A program made the translations under genes and the position numbers. Below, piece by piece: positions 18,176 through 27,198 of a DNA stretch of 64,000 nucleotides (position 1 is the first letter of the stretch; each line of letters begins with the position of its first letter). This stretch comes from Eutrophobius brisbanensis (lineage in GTDB: Bacteria > Pseudomonadota > Gammaproteobacteria > Eutrophobiales > Eutrophobiaceae): NCBI GenBank assembly GCA_038131795.1, contig JAYPQE010000003.1, positions 2,460,516 through 2,524,515 on the forward strand, in the 5' to 3' direction. The notes below the pieces were generated by a model. It did no database searches. It was not told the origin of the DNA and was given only the letters and a program-made list of their open reading frames with translations.

Positions 18176-18337
18176 GTTACTTACTACGATGATGGAGATT
18201 ATTGACCTTATAAATCTATACTTCATTTAATTCCCTGTCATAGGTAATCTGGGCAGTCTAGGCAGTGACTGAAAATCGTTTGCTGGTATTCAGCGGCGTT
18301 TGTTTTACACTCTGACTATAAATCACTCACGGAGAAT

Positions 18338-19834
18338 ATGATGATAATATTTGCCAGATTTTTGATTATGATACCTGCCAGCCTTATAACTATCCTGTTG
18401 CTATCCTCATCTGTAACGGTTTATGCAGCCGATTACTCAGCCCCTGATAACGTGTCTATTGAGCAAGCACAAAGGGATATCAGAAAATTTATGGGCCGGC
18501 CCGATATAGCGTTGAAGGGTGATCAGGGCTGGGTTGAAGATATTATAAGCATACGGTCAGTTGCGATGGACTGGGATATCGGGATGTCTGTGCATGAACC
18601 GGCCGAATCCACCAACATCCCGGTGGGGCCCGATGGCAAAAAGATCGGCCTGTTCTTTCTTCATGGTGGGTCCGGCGATTTCAAATCCATGCACAAACAG
18701 GCCGGGTTGATTGCCGGAAAGCTGGGTTACAAGGTAGTGAGTATGAGTTATCCGGGGCGTCATGCATTTCATACCCCCGGCAGAGACTGGCCAGGCCGTA
18801 ATGTGACAGCCTATGATCATCACAAGTATTCTCTCGAAGTTCGTACCCCTATCTGGTTGCGTGGAGAACACATTACGCCAGACCAGTATGATGTTATTAA
18901 GGATCACAGCCAGCGCCCGCGTTATGGCATCCGTACGCTCGCCCGCGCTAAACCTGGTACGACTTTCTACTATCGCATGGCCGGCTGGCCCATGGCCTTT
19001 GAGAAGGCGGGCATCACTGCCATGTTGAAGCACTTTCCCGAAGATGAGTACACCATATATGTTCATGGCCATTCTACCGGCGGCCCCTTCGTCAATATGC
19101 TCTCGCAAAGGGTGCCAAACGTCGCTGGCATACTCGCACTCGAGAGTTCCCCATTCGGATATATCTCTCGTGCTCGTTCAGCCTGGGGTGGCCAGTTGGG
19201 AAAAATTGATGGCTTTAGCCAGGTTACCGACGAAGAGATACGTCTTGAATCCAGGGTGGACCCATTTGATGAACTTTATTTGCGCAGCTGGCGTGATAGC
19301 GCACGTTACGCTGGCCCGGAATTACTGGGGCAGGAAGGCCCGGCAGCGCTAATGCGTCTGCCCATGATTATGGAAGATATTCTGGATAACTGGGGTGATG
19401 TGCAGAAGCGTGCCTCATTCAAGGCCGAATATATAATACATCATGGAATCGAGGACTCACTTACCGATGCCGCCATGGTAACTGCAAAACGGCTGGAGCT
19501 TAACAAGGTCGATACCGCCAAACTGGTCGAACATTACATCGGTTTGACCCGTGAACTTTCTGGGGCTGGTGTGAAGCCAGTACCACCTGTCATGTTTCAG
19601 ATCTCAGCGCATAGCCGGGACCATAGTCGTGACGTGTATGAGGAGGTAATTGTGCCCATGTATAAGGCGATGGAGCCAGCACCCAGAACCTCTCTCACGC
19701 AGTTTCATGTGGGTACCCATGGATATATGAATGGGGAGGTAGTTGAGGGCTATAATTTTGGCTTCGGACCGGCCGTATTCCAGCAGTGGCATGATGCTAT
19801 TATGGGTGGTTGGTTTGAGTTTGACTCAAATTAG
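18338..19834 (+). CDS. Exported alpha/beta-hydrolase-like protein
   Basis: 498 residues with an N-terminal signal peptide (ITILLLSSSVTVYAADY). The lipase-type nucleophile elbow GHSTGG is near residue 244; HGGSGDFKSMHKQAG (near 109) supplies the oxyanion-hole loop, and C-terminal HVGTHGYMNG could carry the catalytic His. It is periplasmic or secreted; ester or amide substrate unknown. It sits alone between the Y-family polymerase and a duplicated fragment of that polymerase, suggesting it was inserted there. Confidence 0.7.
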   Translation: MMIIFARFLIMIPASLITILLLSSSVTVYAADYSAPDNVSIEQAQRDIRKFMGRPDIALKGDQGWVEDIISIRSVAMDWDIGMSVHEPAESTNIPVGPDGKKIGLFFLHGGSGDFKSMHKQAGLIAGKLGYKVVSMSYPGRHAFHTPGRDWPGRNVTAYDHHKYSLEVRTPIWLRGEHITPDQYDVIKDHSQRPRYGIRTLARAKPGTTFYYRMAGWPMAFEKAGITAMLKHFPEDEYTIYVHGHSTGGPFVNMLSQRVPNVAGILALESSPFGYISRARSAWGGQLGKIDGFSQVTDEEIRLESRVDPFDELYLRSWRDSARYAGPELLGQEGPAALMRLPMIMEDILDNWGDVQKRASFKAEYIIHHGIEDSLTDAAMVTAKRLELNKVDTAKLVEHYIGLTRELSGAGVKPVPPVMFQISAHSRDHSRDVYEEVIVPMYKAMEPAPRTSLTQFHVGTHGYMNGEVVEGYNFGFGPAVFQQWHDAIMGGWFEFDSN

Positions 19835-19862
19835 GCTGGTTCAGACATGAACCCAGGGCAGA

Positions 19863-19952
19863 TTATTCCCCCGCCTGGAAACCCTATGGCCACCGCCAGA
19901 CATCGTCCCTACAGTGGAGCAGAAGAAGGTTACTGAACAGGGACAGGATGAA
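19863..19952 (+). pseudogene. Remnant of a second Y-family polymerase 3' end
   Basis: This stretch matches the last 90 bases of the polymerase gene (18085-18175): shared blocks include CCCCCGCCTGGAAACCCTA and CCTACAGTGGA(A/G)CA(A/G)AAGAAGGT. One base is missing in the middle (CAGACATCG against CAGACCATCG), so the frame is broken. No upstream part of a polymerase is present. It lies just before the 3' end of the convergent yedK gene. Confidence 0.8.
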
Positions 19953-20568
19953 TCAGATTCTCCCCCTGGTGACGAGGGTTATTTACCTGAGTGCTGACAG
20001 GCCAGGTCTCCATTTCACCCCGGTAAGGGTTAAGAAAACCCTCACCGCCTTCAGTCAACCAGGTATCGTACTCATCAGGCGAAATGATCACTGGCATACG
20101 GCCATGGATGTGCGCGGTGGCCGGGGCGGATTCGGTGGTAATGATGGCGCAGCTTTGCAGTGTCCCATCGGGATTGTCCCAGCTGTCCCAGATCCCGGCA
20201 AAGGAAAATAGTTCTTCGTCTTTCAGTTTAATGAAGTAAGGCTGTTTGTGATTGTTCATCTTTTTCCATTCATAGTAGCCATTGACCGGGATCAGGCAGC
20301 GGCGTTTTTTTATTGCGTCACGAAAGAAGGGCTTTTTGAATATGCTGTCTGCCCGGGCGTTGATAGGTTGTAATTTGGTGTCCCTGGCCCAGTGGGGGAC
20401 CAGGCCCCAGTGGCAGTTGGCCAGTTCGCGATTGTTTCCAAGGCGAATAACCGGGATGTCATTTGAGGGGGTGATGTTATAACTGGTTTTGAATTCCGGG
20501 GCGTCCTCCAGGCCATAGTGCGCCAGGACCTTGTTTTTGTCATTCCAGAAGGCAAAGCGTCCACACAT
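19930..20568 (-). CDS. yedK: SRAP (YedK/HMCES) abasic-site DNA-protein crosslink protein
   Basis: Crosslinks abasic sites in single-stranded DNA through Cys2. I set the start at ATG 20568 so that the protein begins MCGRF, leaving the catalytic Cys exposed after Met removal; the longer frame (TTG 20583) would bury it. Family motifs are NITPSNDIPVI, INARADS, LIPVNGYYEWKK with the conserved Glu, and AHIHGRMPVI with the conserved His. It is convergent with the polymerase remnant and divergent from the YpsA-like gene. A pairing with a translesion polymerase fits DNA-damage tolerance. Confidence 0.93.
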   Translation of the reverse strand: MCGRFAFWNDKNKVLAHYGLEDAPEFKTSYNITPSNDIPVIRLGNNRELANCHWGLVPHWARDTKLQPINARADSIFKKPFFRDAIKKRRCLIPVNGYYEWKKMNNHKQPYFIKLKDEELFSFAGIWDSWDNPDGTLQSCAIITTESAPATAHIHGRMPVIISPDEYDTWLTEGGEGFLNPYRGEMETWPVSTQVNNPRHQGENLIHPVPVQ

Positions 20569-20603
20569 ATCATAATCATACAACGTATAATTCTAATGTC
20601 ATT

Positions 20604-21089
20604 ATGGAAGCGTCTAATAAACATAATATTTGTATAGTGTCCGGTAGTCAGACAGGGGTGGATCGCGCTGCCCTGGATGCGGCAATGGCGCAAGGCGTCG
20701 CCGTTGGTGGCTGGTGTCCCGAGAGCAGACAGGCCGAGGACGGACCCATTCCCGCAAACTATCCCCTAAAGGAACTAAAGGGCGGCGGTTATGCGGAACG
20801 CACGCTTAAAAATGTGGTCGATAGTGATGGGACGGTTATTATCTTTTTTGATGAATTGTCTGGCGGGACAAAGCTGACACGTGATTATTGTGTCGCTGAA
20901 GTAAAGCCACATATACTAATCGATGGGGCTGACTATACTTCCGATAGCGCCGTTATGTTACTGAGTGATTTTATTTTTGCGAATCACATCAGGAAACTAA
21001 ATGTTGCAGGGCCCAGGGCCAGTAAAGACAACAGGGTTTACGATTATGTCTATACTGTTATTTATCAGTTATTGGAATCTTTGACTTAG
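20604..21089 (+). CDS. YpsA-like / putative molybdenum carrier protein (SLOG superfamily)
   Basis: 161 residues of Rossmann-like fold. The N-terminal CIVSGSQTGVDRAALDAAMAQG, GGWCPESRQAEDGPI and GTVIIFFDELSGGTKLT match the cpYpsA family that is annotated as putative molybdenum carrier. SLOG proteins bind nucleotides or nucleotide-derived ligands; the molybdenum role rests on one structure-based naming. It is divergent from yedK with a 35-base gap. Confidence 0.8.
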   Translation: MEASNKHNICIVSGSQTGVDRAALDAAMAQGVAVGGWCPESRQAEDGPIPANYPLKELKGGGYAERTLKNVVDSDGTVIIFFDELSGGTKLTRDYCVAEVKPHILIDGADYTSDSAVMLLSDFIFANHIRKLNVAGPRASKDNRVYDYVYTVIYQLLESLT

Positions 21090-21128
21090 AGAAAATTAAA
21101 ATGCATGTAATAAAAATTACCTTACTTT

Positions 21129-21359
21129 TATTGTGTGACCAATATGCCGGGGGCCTATCCCCGCACCTCCACCATGGCCCTGACCAATGCAACACTGCCA
21201 TATGTTGTTTGCCTGGCAGGCTCAGGTATGGATGAATTTACATTGGATCCGGGGTTTGCCAAAGGTGTAAACACGTTTAATGGTTACATTTGTTACCAAC
21301 CCGTTGCCCAGGCCCTGGGGGAAACAGACCGTTATCGACCACTGGCAGAGCTTTACTGA
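21129..21359 (+). pseudogene. Alanine dehydrogenase C-terminal fragment
   Basis: The frame encodes VTNMPGAYPRTSTMALTNAT followed by LPYVVCLAG and NTFNGYICYQPVAQALG, the conserved C-terminal end of alanine dehydrogenase (Ald). The preceding about 290 residues are absent and no usable start exists. It is a short remnant of a deleted ald gene. Confidence 0.8.
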
Positions 21360-21538
21360 TTCTAAATGCGAATCATTTTTACTGAATTCATTCTACTCTT
21401 TTGATTTTGAAAATTTTTTTCAAATTCTTTATATCCTTAAAATTTGCTGTGTAAGGTAGTAGCTCTTATACTTTGTGTTATTCGTATTTTTATCAAATCA
21501 TGGGGCCCTGCAAGGGGTCGGCAGGCGGGGGCAGTTTT
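21360..21538. other. AT-rich gap without a gene
   Basis: Contains T-rich stretches and a GC-rich GGGGCCCTGCAAGG patch shortly before the DUF1592 start. It may hold the promoter of the next operon; no specific elements can be assigned. Confidence 0.4.
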
Positions 21539-23947
21539 ATGAATAGAATAAAATCAGTCTGGTTAATCACAACACTTCTATCTATAAGTGTATTTTGCCA
21601 GGCCCAGGATGATGCAGAGCGTTTTGGCGGGGTAGTAAACCAGTACTGTGTGACCTGTCATAACGATACCTTACGCACAGCAGGTTTTTCACTCCAGCAG
21701 GCAGATCTCGCTAATATGGGTGAACATGCCGAGACCTGGGAAAAAGTCCTGCGTAAAGTCAAGGTCAAGACCATGCCGCCTTCAGGTATGCCAAGGCCGG
21801 ATGATGCGACCTATGCGGCCTTCGCCAATTTTCTAACCACCAGCCTGGATAATCACTCAGCACAAAATCCAAGGCCCGGTGAAGCAGCTATCCGTCGGCT
21901 GAATCGAACTGAATATTTCAATGCAATTAAAGATTTATTCGGGATCGAGATCAATAATAAAAATATTTTCCCTGCTGATGATTCCATGTTTGGGTTTGAT
22001 AACGTGGGGCAGGTCCTGACATTGTCACCGCTGCTGGCCGAGCAATATATCGCAGCTGCGCGTTTTATCCGTCGCCAGGTTATGGGTGATCCGGACATGC
22101 CGCCAGAGTACCATTCCTATTCACTTCCCATGTATCTGATGCAGGATGACTGGATAAGTGAGGACCTGCCTTTCGGTTCACGCGGGGGAATGGCGATAGA
22201 CCACTACTTTCCCATGGATGGTGAGTACGATGTTCGGATCCGGCTGCAACGCAATTCCCGTGATTATATCCGGGGGCTTATCAATAAACCGCATTTACTG
22301 GATGTGAGGCTGGACGGTGAACGTGTCAAGGTATTCACTGTGGGCGGTGAAAAACTCGGCAGCTCATCTGGGGTTCTATCAACCAGCGCACAGGGTGATG
22401 TTGATCAGGAACAATACGAACGGCATTCCGATGAGACGCTGGTTGTGCGTTTTCCGGCCAAGGCGGGCATCAGGAAAGTGACAGTTTCTTTTCTGAATGA
22501 AACCATAGTCCAGGAGGACCCGCTTTATACCCAGATGTCAATTATTGATTATGCCCAGTACAAAGGCGGAGTCCCTGGCATCGATACCGTCACCATCGGT
22601 GGCCCCTATGAAGCTGAGATTTCTGAGGTCTCACCAAGCCGTAACAGGGTATTGATTTGCCGTCCTTCCAGTGCAAATGATGAGGCCTGCGCTGAGAACA
22701 TAATCACCAATCTGGCCAGGCGCGCCTACCGGCGGCCACCTACGAGTAAGGAAGTGGCAGGTTTGATGACATTTTATCGTATGGGGCAGGTTGAAGGTGG
22801 TTTCGATGAAGGGATAGGGCTGGCGATTGAGCGTATCATCGCGGGACCAAAATTTTTATTTATCACAGAGTATCCTCCGGAAAGTGCCTCACCAGGAGAA
22901 GTGTATCGCATCTCGGACCTCGAACTTGCAACCCGGTTGTCTTTATTTCTGTGGAGTTCCGTCCCGGATAATGAACTCCTGCAGATGGCCGAGTCGGGGC
23001 AACTTTCGGAGCCGTCTGTATTGGAACGTCAGGTGCAGCGTATGCTGGACAGTCCCGCTTCCGGGGCATTAGTGGAAAACTTTGGCGCACAATGGTTAAA
23101 CCTGCGTAACCTGAATGGTTCAGCACCGGACGGAGAGCAGTTTCCCTATTTTGATGATAATTTGAGAAGGGCGTTTCAGATGGAGACCCGGCTGTTCTTC
23201 GAGCATGTGCTTAAACAAGATCGGCCGCTGATGGAATTGCTTGATGCGGATTATACATTCGTTAATGAACGCCTGGCCCATCATTACGGTATCCCGGGTA
23301 TTTACGGCAGCCATTTTCGCAAGGTTTCGCTGACCGATGGCCTGCGTGGCGGTCTGTTAGGGCAGGGCAGTATCCTGACCGTCACTTCCTATGCCAACCG
23401 TACCGCGCCGACTATCCGCGGCAAGTGGGTACTGGAAAACATACTCGGTGCCCCACCGCCACCACCGCCGCCAGATGTCCCAGGTCTACGGGAGACAAAT
23501 GAAGACGGTAAGGTACTGAACATGCGTCAACGTATGGAACAACACCGCGCTAACCCGGTCTGCGCCAGCTGCCATAAGGTCATGGACCCCCTGGGGTTTG
23601 CACTGGAAAACTATGATGCCATTGGTAAGTGGCGGACCATGGACGCCGATTCGGGTACTCCCATTGATGCATCCGGCAATCTTCCTGACGGGACTGAATT
23701 TGAAGGCTTATATGGTCTGCGGGAAGTGCTCCAGGATAAACGCCAATATGATTTTGTAATGACCGCAATAGAAAAAATGCTGACCTATGCACTGAACAGG
23801 GGAGTGGAATTCACAGATATGCCGGCCATGCGAACTATCATGCGCAATTCCGAACCCAATGATTTCCGATTATCGTCTATAATAATGGCCATTATTGAAA
23901 GTGCGCCATTTCAAACGAGGAGGGTCCCAGACCATGCTGATCTTTAA
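21539..23947 (+). CDS. DUF1592-family exported c-type cytochrome-like protein
   Basis: 802 residues from ATG 21539; the upstream part of the frame has no signal peptide. The signal peptide (SVWLITTLLSISVFCQAQ) is followed by a haem motif CVTCH near residue 36. Domain order matches planctomycete-type cytochrome proteins: DUF1587 (AIRRLNRTEYFNAIKDLFGIE), DUF1595 (LARRAYRRPPTSKEVAGLM), DUF1592 (LATRLSLFLWSSVPDNELL), DUF1588 with a second CASCH, and C-terminal DUF1585 (IEKMLTYALNRG). It overlaps the DUF1552 gene by 14 bases. The reaction is not known; partners are the two downstream exported proteins. Confidence 0.88.
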   Translation: MNRIKSVWLITTLLSISVFCQAQDDAERFGGVVNQYCVTCHNDTLRTAGFSLQQADLANMGEHAETWEKVLRKVKVKTMPPSGMPRPDDATYAAFANFLTTSLDNHSAQNPRPGEAAIRRLNRTEYFNAIKDLFGIEINNKNIFPADDSMFGFDNVGQVLTLSPLLAEQYIAAARFIRRQVMGDPDMPPEYHSYSLPMYLMQDDWISEDLPFGSRGGMAIDHYFPMDGEYDVRIRLQRNSRDYIRGLINKPHLLDVRLDGERVKVFTVGGEKLGSSSGVLSTSAQGDVDQEQYERHSDETLVVRFPAKAGIRKVTVSFLNETIVQEDPLYTQMSIIDYAQYKGGVPGIDTVTIGGPYEAEISEVSPSRNRVLICRPSSANDEACAENIITNLARRAYRRPPTSKEVAGLMTFYRMGQVEGGFDEGIGLAIERIIAGPKFLFITEYPPESASPGEVYRISDLELATRLSLFLWSSVPDNELLQMAESGQLSEPSVLERQVQRMLDSPASGALVENFGAQWLNLRNLNGSAPDGEQFPYFDDNLRRAFQMETRLFFEHVLKQDRPLMELLDADYTFVNERLAHHYGIPGIYGSHFRKVSLTDGLRGGLLGQGSILTVTSYANRTAPTIRGKWVLENILGAPPPPPPPDVPGLRETNEDGKVLNMRQRMEQHRANPVCASCHKVMDPLGFALENYDAIGKWRTMDADSGTPIDASGNLPDGTEFEGLYGLREVLQDKRQYDFVMTAIEKMLTYALNRGVEFTDMPAMRTIMRNSEPNDFRLSSIIMAIIESAPFQTRRVPDHADL

Positions 23948-25277
23948 AAAATCCATTCCACGTAGAACATTTCTCCGTGGTGCGGGGGCAGCAGTTGCAC
24001 TGCCGGTACTGGATGCCATGTTTCCCGCACTGGCATCGACAAAGAACCGCGCTGAGGCCGTCCGGCGGTTCTCAATTGTCTATACGCCTAATGGAAAAAA
24101 CATGGCTTACTGGACTCCTGAGGCGACTGGAAAGTCCTACAAGTTGAGCCGCATACTGGAGCCTTTGGCACCGTACCGCGAGCAGATGCTGGTCCTTAGT
24201 GGATTGAACAACTCTGCCGGCAATCCCCTGCCAGGTGAAGGTGAGACAGCCCCACACGAACGCGCAGGTGGTGTATTTCTGACCGGTGTCCATCCACTGC
24301 GGGAAGGTAAAACCGGTGTTTCCATAGACCAGATTATTGCCCGGGAAATGGGCAAGAAAACCCAGCTTGCGTCCCTGGAGCTTGGATTGCACAGCAAGGA
24401 CGTCATGGGTAACTGTGAAAAGGGTTGGAGTTGTGCCTATATGAGCACCATGTCCTGGCGTACCCCAACCACGCCTTTACCCATAGAATACCGTCCTCGT
24501 GCTGTATTTGAGCGGCTGTTCGGTGATACCAAGAGTACCAATTCGGATGCACGGATGGCGCGTATCCAGAAGGAGAAAAGTCTGCTGGATGATATCACCG
24601 AAGAAGCCAACCAAATGATGCGTGCAGTGGGTGGTGAGGATCGCGTGAGGTTAACGGAATACCTCGACGGCATGCGTGACGTGGAGCGCCGTATTCAACT
24701 GGCTGAACAGCAGTCCAATACAGATTTGCCACCCATGGAACGTCCCATAGGGATTCCTGCTGAATTTGTGGATCACCTTAAACTTATGTTCGATCTTCAG
24801 GTATTGGCCTTCCAGACCGATATGACCCGGATGATCACCTTCATGACAGGGCCGGAACAAAGTAACCGGACTTACAGGGAAATAGGTATCCCTGATGTAC
24901 ATCATTCAATATCACACCATCAGAGCGATCCGATTAAACTGGAGAAGATTGCCAAGGTTGATGTCTATCATTCAGAACTTTTTACCTATTACCTGGACAA
25001 GCTGCAATCAACGCCGGATATAGAAGGCTCTCTACTTGATAACATCATGATCATGTTTGCCAGCTCTATCAGTGATGGTAATTCACACTCATTGCAGGAT
25101 CTTCCCGTATTGTTACTCGGAGGCGGTTCCGGACAGCTTAAGGGTGGCAGACATCTAAGGTTTCCCAATACGACACCCATCTCTAACCTATACCTGACTA
25201 TTCTCGATAAGTTGGACATTCCGGTTGAAAACTTCGGAGATAGTAACGGGACTTTAGACCTGCTATCTGTAAGTTAG
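23934..25277 (+). CDS. DUF1552 protein with Tat signal
   Basis: 447 residues from ATG 23934, with an AGGAGG ribosome site just upstream inside the previous gene. The twin-arginine signal RRTFLRGAGAAVALPVLDA marks export in folded form. The body matches DUF1552: YTPNGKNMAYWTPE, VLSGLNNSAG, HERAGGVFLTG and SISDGNSHSLQDLPVLLLGG. The family is almost always encoded next to DUF1592 proteins and resembles DUF1501 sulfatase-like proteins. Function is unknown; a periplasmic redox complex with the DUF1592 cytochrome is inference. Confidence 0.87.
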   Translation: MLIFKKSIPRRTFLRGAGAAVALPVLDAMFPALASTKNRAEAVRRFSIVYTPNGKNMAYWTPEATGKSYKLSRILEPLAPYREQMLVLSGLNNSAGNPLPGEGETAPHERAGGVFLTGVHPLREGKTGVSIDQIIAREMGKKTQLASLELGLHSKDVMGNCEKGWSCAYMSTMSWRTPTTPLPIEYRPRAVFERLFGDTKSTNSDARMARIQKEKSLLDDITEEANQMMRAVGGEDRVRLTEYLDGMRDVERRIQLAEQQSNTDLPPMERPIGIPAEFVDHLKLMFDLQVLAFQTDMTRMITFMTGPEQSNRTYREIGIPDVHHSISHHQSDPIKLEKIAKVDVYHSELFTYYLDKLQSTPDIEGSLLDNIMIMFASSISDGNSHSLQDLPVLLLGGGSGQLKGGRHLRFPNTTPISNLYLTILDKLDIPVENFGDSNGTLDLLSVS

Positions 25278-25299
25278 TAAACGTCTGGATGTACGGAAT

Positions 25300-26817
25300 A
25301 TGAAAAAAGTCTTCACCACAGTGGTCGCGGTATTGTTGCTGATATCAGGTCAGACAGATACCGCAGCCGGAACAAATTTAGTTGATACTGTCAAAGACAG
25401 GGATTATGAGGCAGCTCGTGCATTGCTATATAGCGCGGTTGATGTCAACGAACAGCAGGCTGATGGTACTACCGCATTACATTGGGCAGTGCTTCGCGAC
25501 GACCTGGAGATCGCCAGATTGCTCATTGATTCCGGCGCCGACACTAACCTTGTGAATGACTATGGAGTAGGGCCTTTGTACCTGGCCTGTACCAATCGCA
25601 ATAATGAGATGGTGGGGTTGTTGTTACGAGGCGGAGCAGATCCCAATGCAGCTCTATGGACAGGAGAAACGGTCTTGATGAACTGTGCTCGCACTGGTGC
25701 CACAGATGCTGTGCGTACACTCCTTGAAAGTGCTGCTGAGGTTAATCTGGCTGAAAAAAACAATGGGCAAACCGCGTTGATGTGGGCAGTCGCGGGGGGT
25801 CATTCATCCATTACCCGGTTGTTAATTGAGCATGGTGCAGATATCACCAGGACCACCATATCTACATCTACTACATTACCTCATACCTGCCGGGTCTGTC
25901 CCTGGATACCCTCCTCCGGCGGTTTTACGCCGTTGTTGTTTGCCGCCCGGTCCGGTGATTTGGAATCGGCACGTTATTTACTGGAGGCCGGTGCAGATCC
26001 AAACGAGGCCACGGATGAACATGGAAATTCTTTGGTCATTGCCAGCGCTGGTGGTCATGAAGACCTCGTACTCTACCTGTTGGAAGAAGGGGCTGATCCC
26101 AATTCCTCTGACGAAACCGGTATTACTGCCTTACACCACGCAGTCGGAGCGGGGTTGTCTGTTTTAAACGGTGTGATTTATGACAAGGTCTACAGGATTC
26201 AACCGGTCAATAGTCAAAAACTGGTCAGGGCTCTGATTGATGCAGGTGCTGATATTAATGCACGAATAGGCGAGCTCCACCTGATTGGGCCCGACGGGTA
26301 TCCATTCAGTATGGTTGGTGCTACACCGTTTCTACTTGCAGCAGCATCGGCAGATGTAGAAATGATGAAGTTATTGCATAACACCGGGGCAGATCTCACC
26401 ATCACGAACGTAGAAGGTATTACTCCCCTGATAGCTGCGGCCCAGTTTGCCTGCACAGGTACATGTGCTTATCAGGAAGGCGGAAATGTTGGTAACCCGG
26501 AGGGAATTGCCAAGGCGTTGGTAGCCGTCAAGGCCCTGGTGGAAATGGGTACAGACCTCAATGAGACAGATGAAGATGGTAATACGGCCATGCATCTGGC
26601 CGCATTTACTGGGTCTGATTCAGTCATCCAATACCTGGCCGACATGGGAGCACCTGTGGATGTACAAAATAAAACCGGCGAGACTCCATGGACCATGGCC
26701 TCTGGTATCAATCCGGGCCGAGACAGTGGTCAGTATGGGGTACATAAAAATACTGCTGAACTCCTGGTGAGGCTTGGTGCCGATCCGGTTGTGAATTTTG
26801 AAAGATATTATCAATAA
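25300..26817 (+). CDS. Exported ankyrin-repeat protein
   Basis: 505 residues: signal peptide (VVAVLLLISGQTDTAAG) followed by about ten ankyrin repeats, e.g. DGTTALHWAVLRDDLEIARLL, GGHSSITRLLIEHGADI and DGNTAMHLAAFTGS. A CRVCPW segment interrupts the array near residue 200. It lies 22 bases after the DUF1552 gene and completes a DUF1592-DUF1552-ankyrin unit seen repeatedly in marine gammaproteobacteria. It probably scaffolds or binds the two exported partners. Confidence 0.9.
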   Translation: MKKVFTTVVAVLLLISGQTDTAAGTNLVDTVKDRDYEAARALLYSAVDVNEQQADGTTALHWAVLRDDLEIARLLIDSGADTNLVNDYGVGPLYLACTNRNNEMVGLLLRGGADPNAALWTGETVLMNCARTGATDAVRTLLESAAEVNLAEKNNGQTALMWAVAGGHSSITRLLIEHGADITRTTISTSTTLPHTCRVCPWIPSSGGFTPLLFAARSGDLESARYLLEAGADPNEATDEHGNSLVIASAGGHEDLVLYLLEEGADPNSSDETGITALHHAVGAGLSVLNGVIYDKVYRIQPVNSQKLVRALIDAGADINARIGELHLIGPDGYPFSMVGATPFLLAAASADVEMMKLLHNTGADLTITNVEGITPLIAAAQFACTGTCAYQEGGNVGNPEGIAKALVAVKALVEMGTDLNETDEDGNTAMHLAAFTGSDSVIQYLADMGAPVDVQNKTGETPWTMASGINPGRDSGQYGVHKNTAELLVRLGADPVVNFERYYQ

Positions 26818-27100
26818 TATTTTGCTCTCCTCAGAAAAAACTTTATATGCAGCCCTGACAGCATACAGCTTGATTGGGTGCGTGAGTGCATCTGCAGAAA
26901 ACGGCAACTTGTCTTCAAAAGTGAGTTCCACAGAAATTGGATCTATGCAATATGAGGTCACTTGTTTTGAATCAGCTGAATATTGTGCGGAGGAATTCAG
27001 GCGTTTGTGTCCTGCTGGTCACAAGGTGGGTGGTTATTTCAGAAATCAATTTGATCATGGTCAGATCACTGCCGTCATTACCTGTCAGGAAGACAAGTGA
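26798..27100 (+). CDS. Small Cys-rich exported protein, possible lipoprotein
   Basis: 100 residues, not recognised. The best start is TTG 26798, overlapping the ankyrin gene by 20 bases. A hydrophobic leader ends LIGC, a plausible lipobox, then CFESAEYCAEEFRRLCPAGHKVGG with regularly spaced Cys and a final TCQEDK. Probably co-transcribed with the DUF1592 module. Start and lipidation are uncertain. Confidence 0.5.
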   Translation: MKDIINNILLSSEKTLYAALTAYSLIGCVSASAENGNLSSKVSSTEIGSMQYEVTCFESAEYCAEEFRRLCPAGHKVGGYFRNQFDHGQITAVITCQEDK

Positions 27101-27198
27101 TTGTTAATAAATAAAGTCTATTCATTCTGTAATATTCACTTCACAAAACCTGGTAAACATCGTTAACTGTATTCAATAATTAAAAATTCTTCCTGATT

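Noticed and set aside
26798..27100. Cys-rich protein as RiPP precursor for the MNIO enzyme
   Set aside because: More than 3 kb away, separated by three genes, with a signal-like leader and close linkage to the ankyrin gene.
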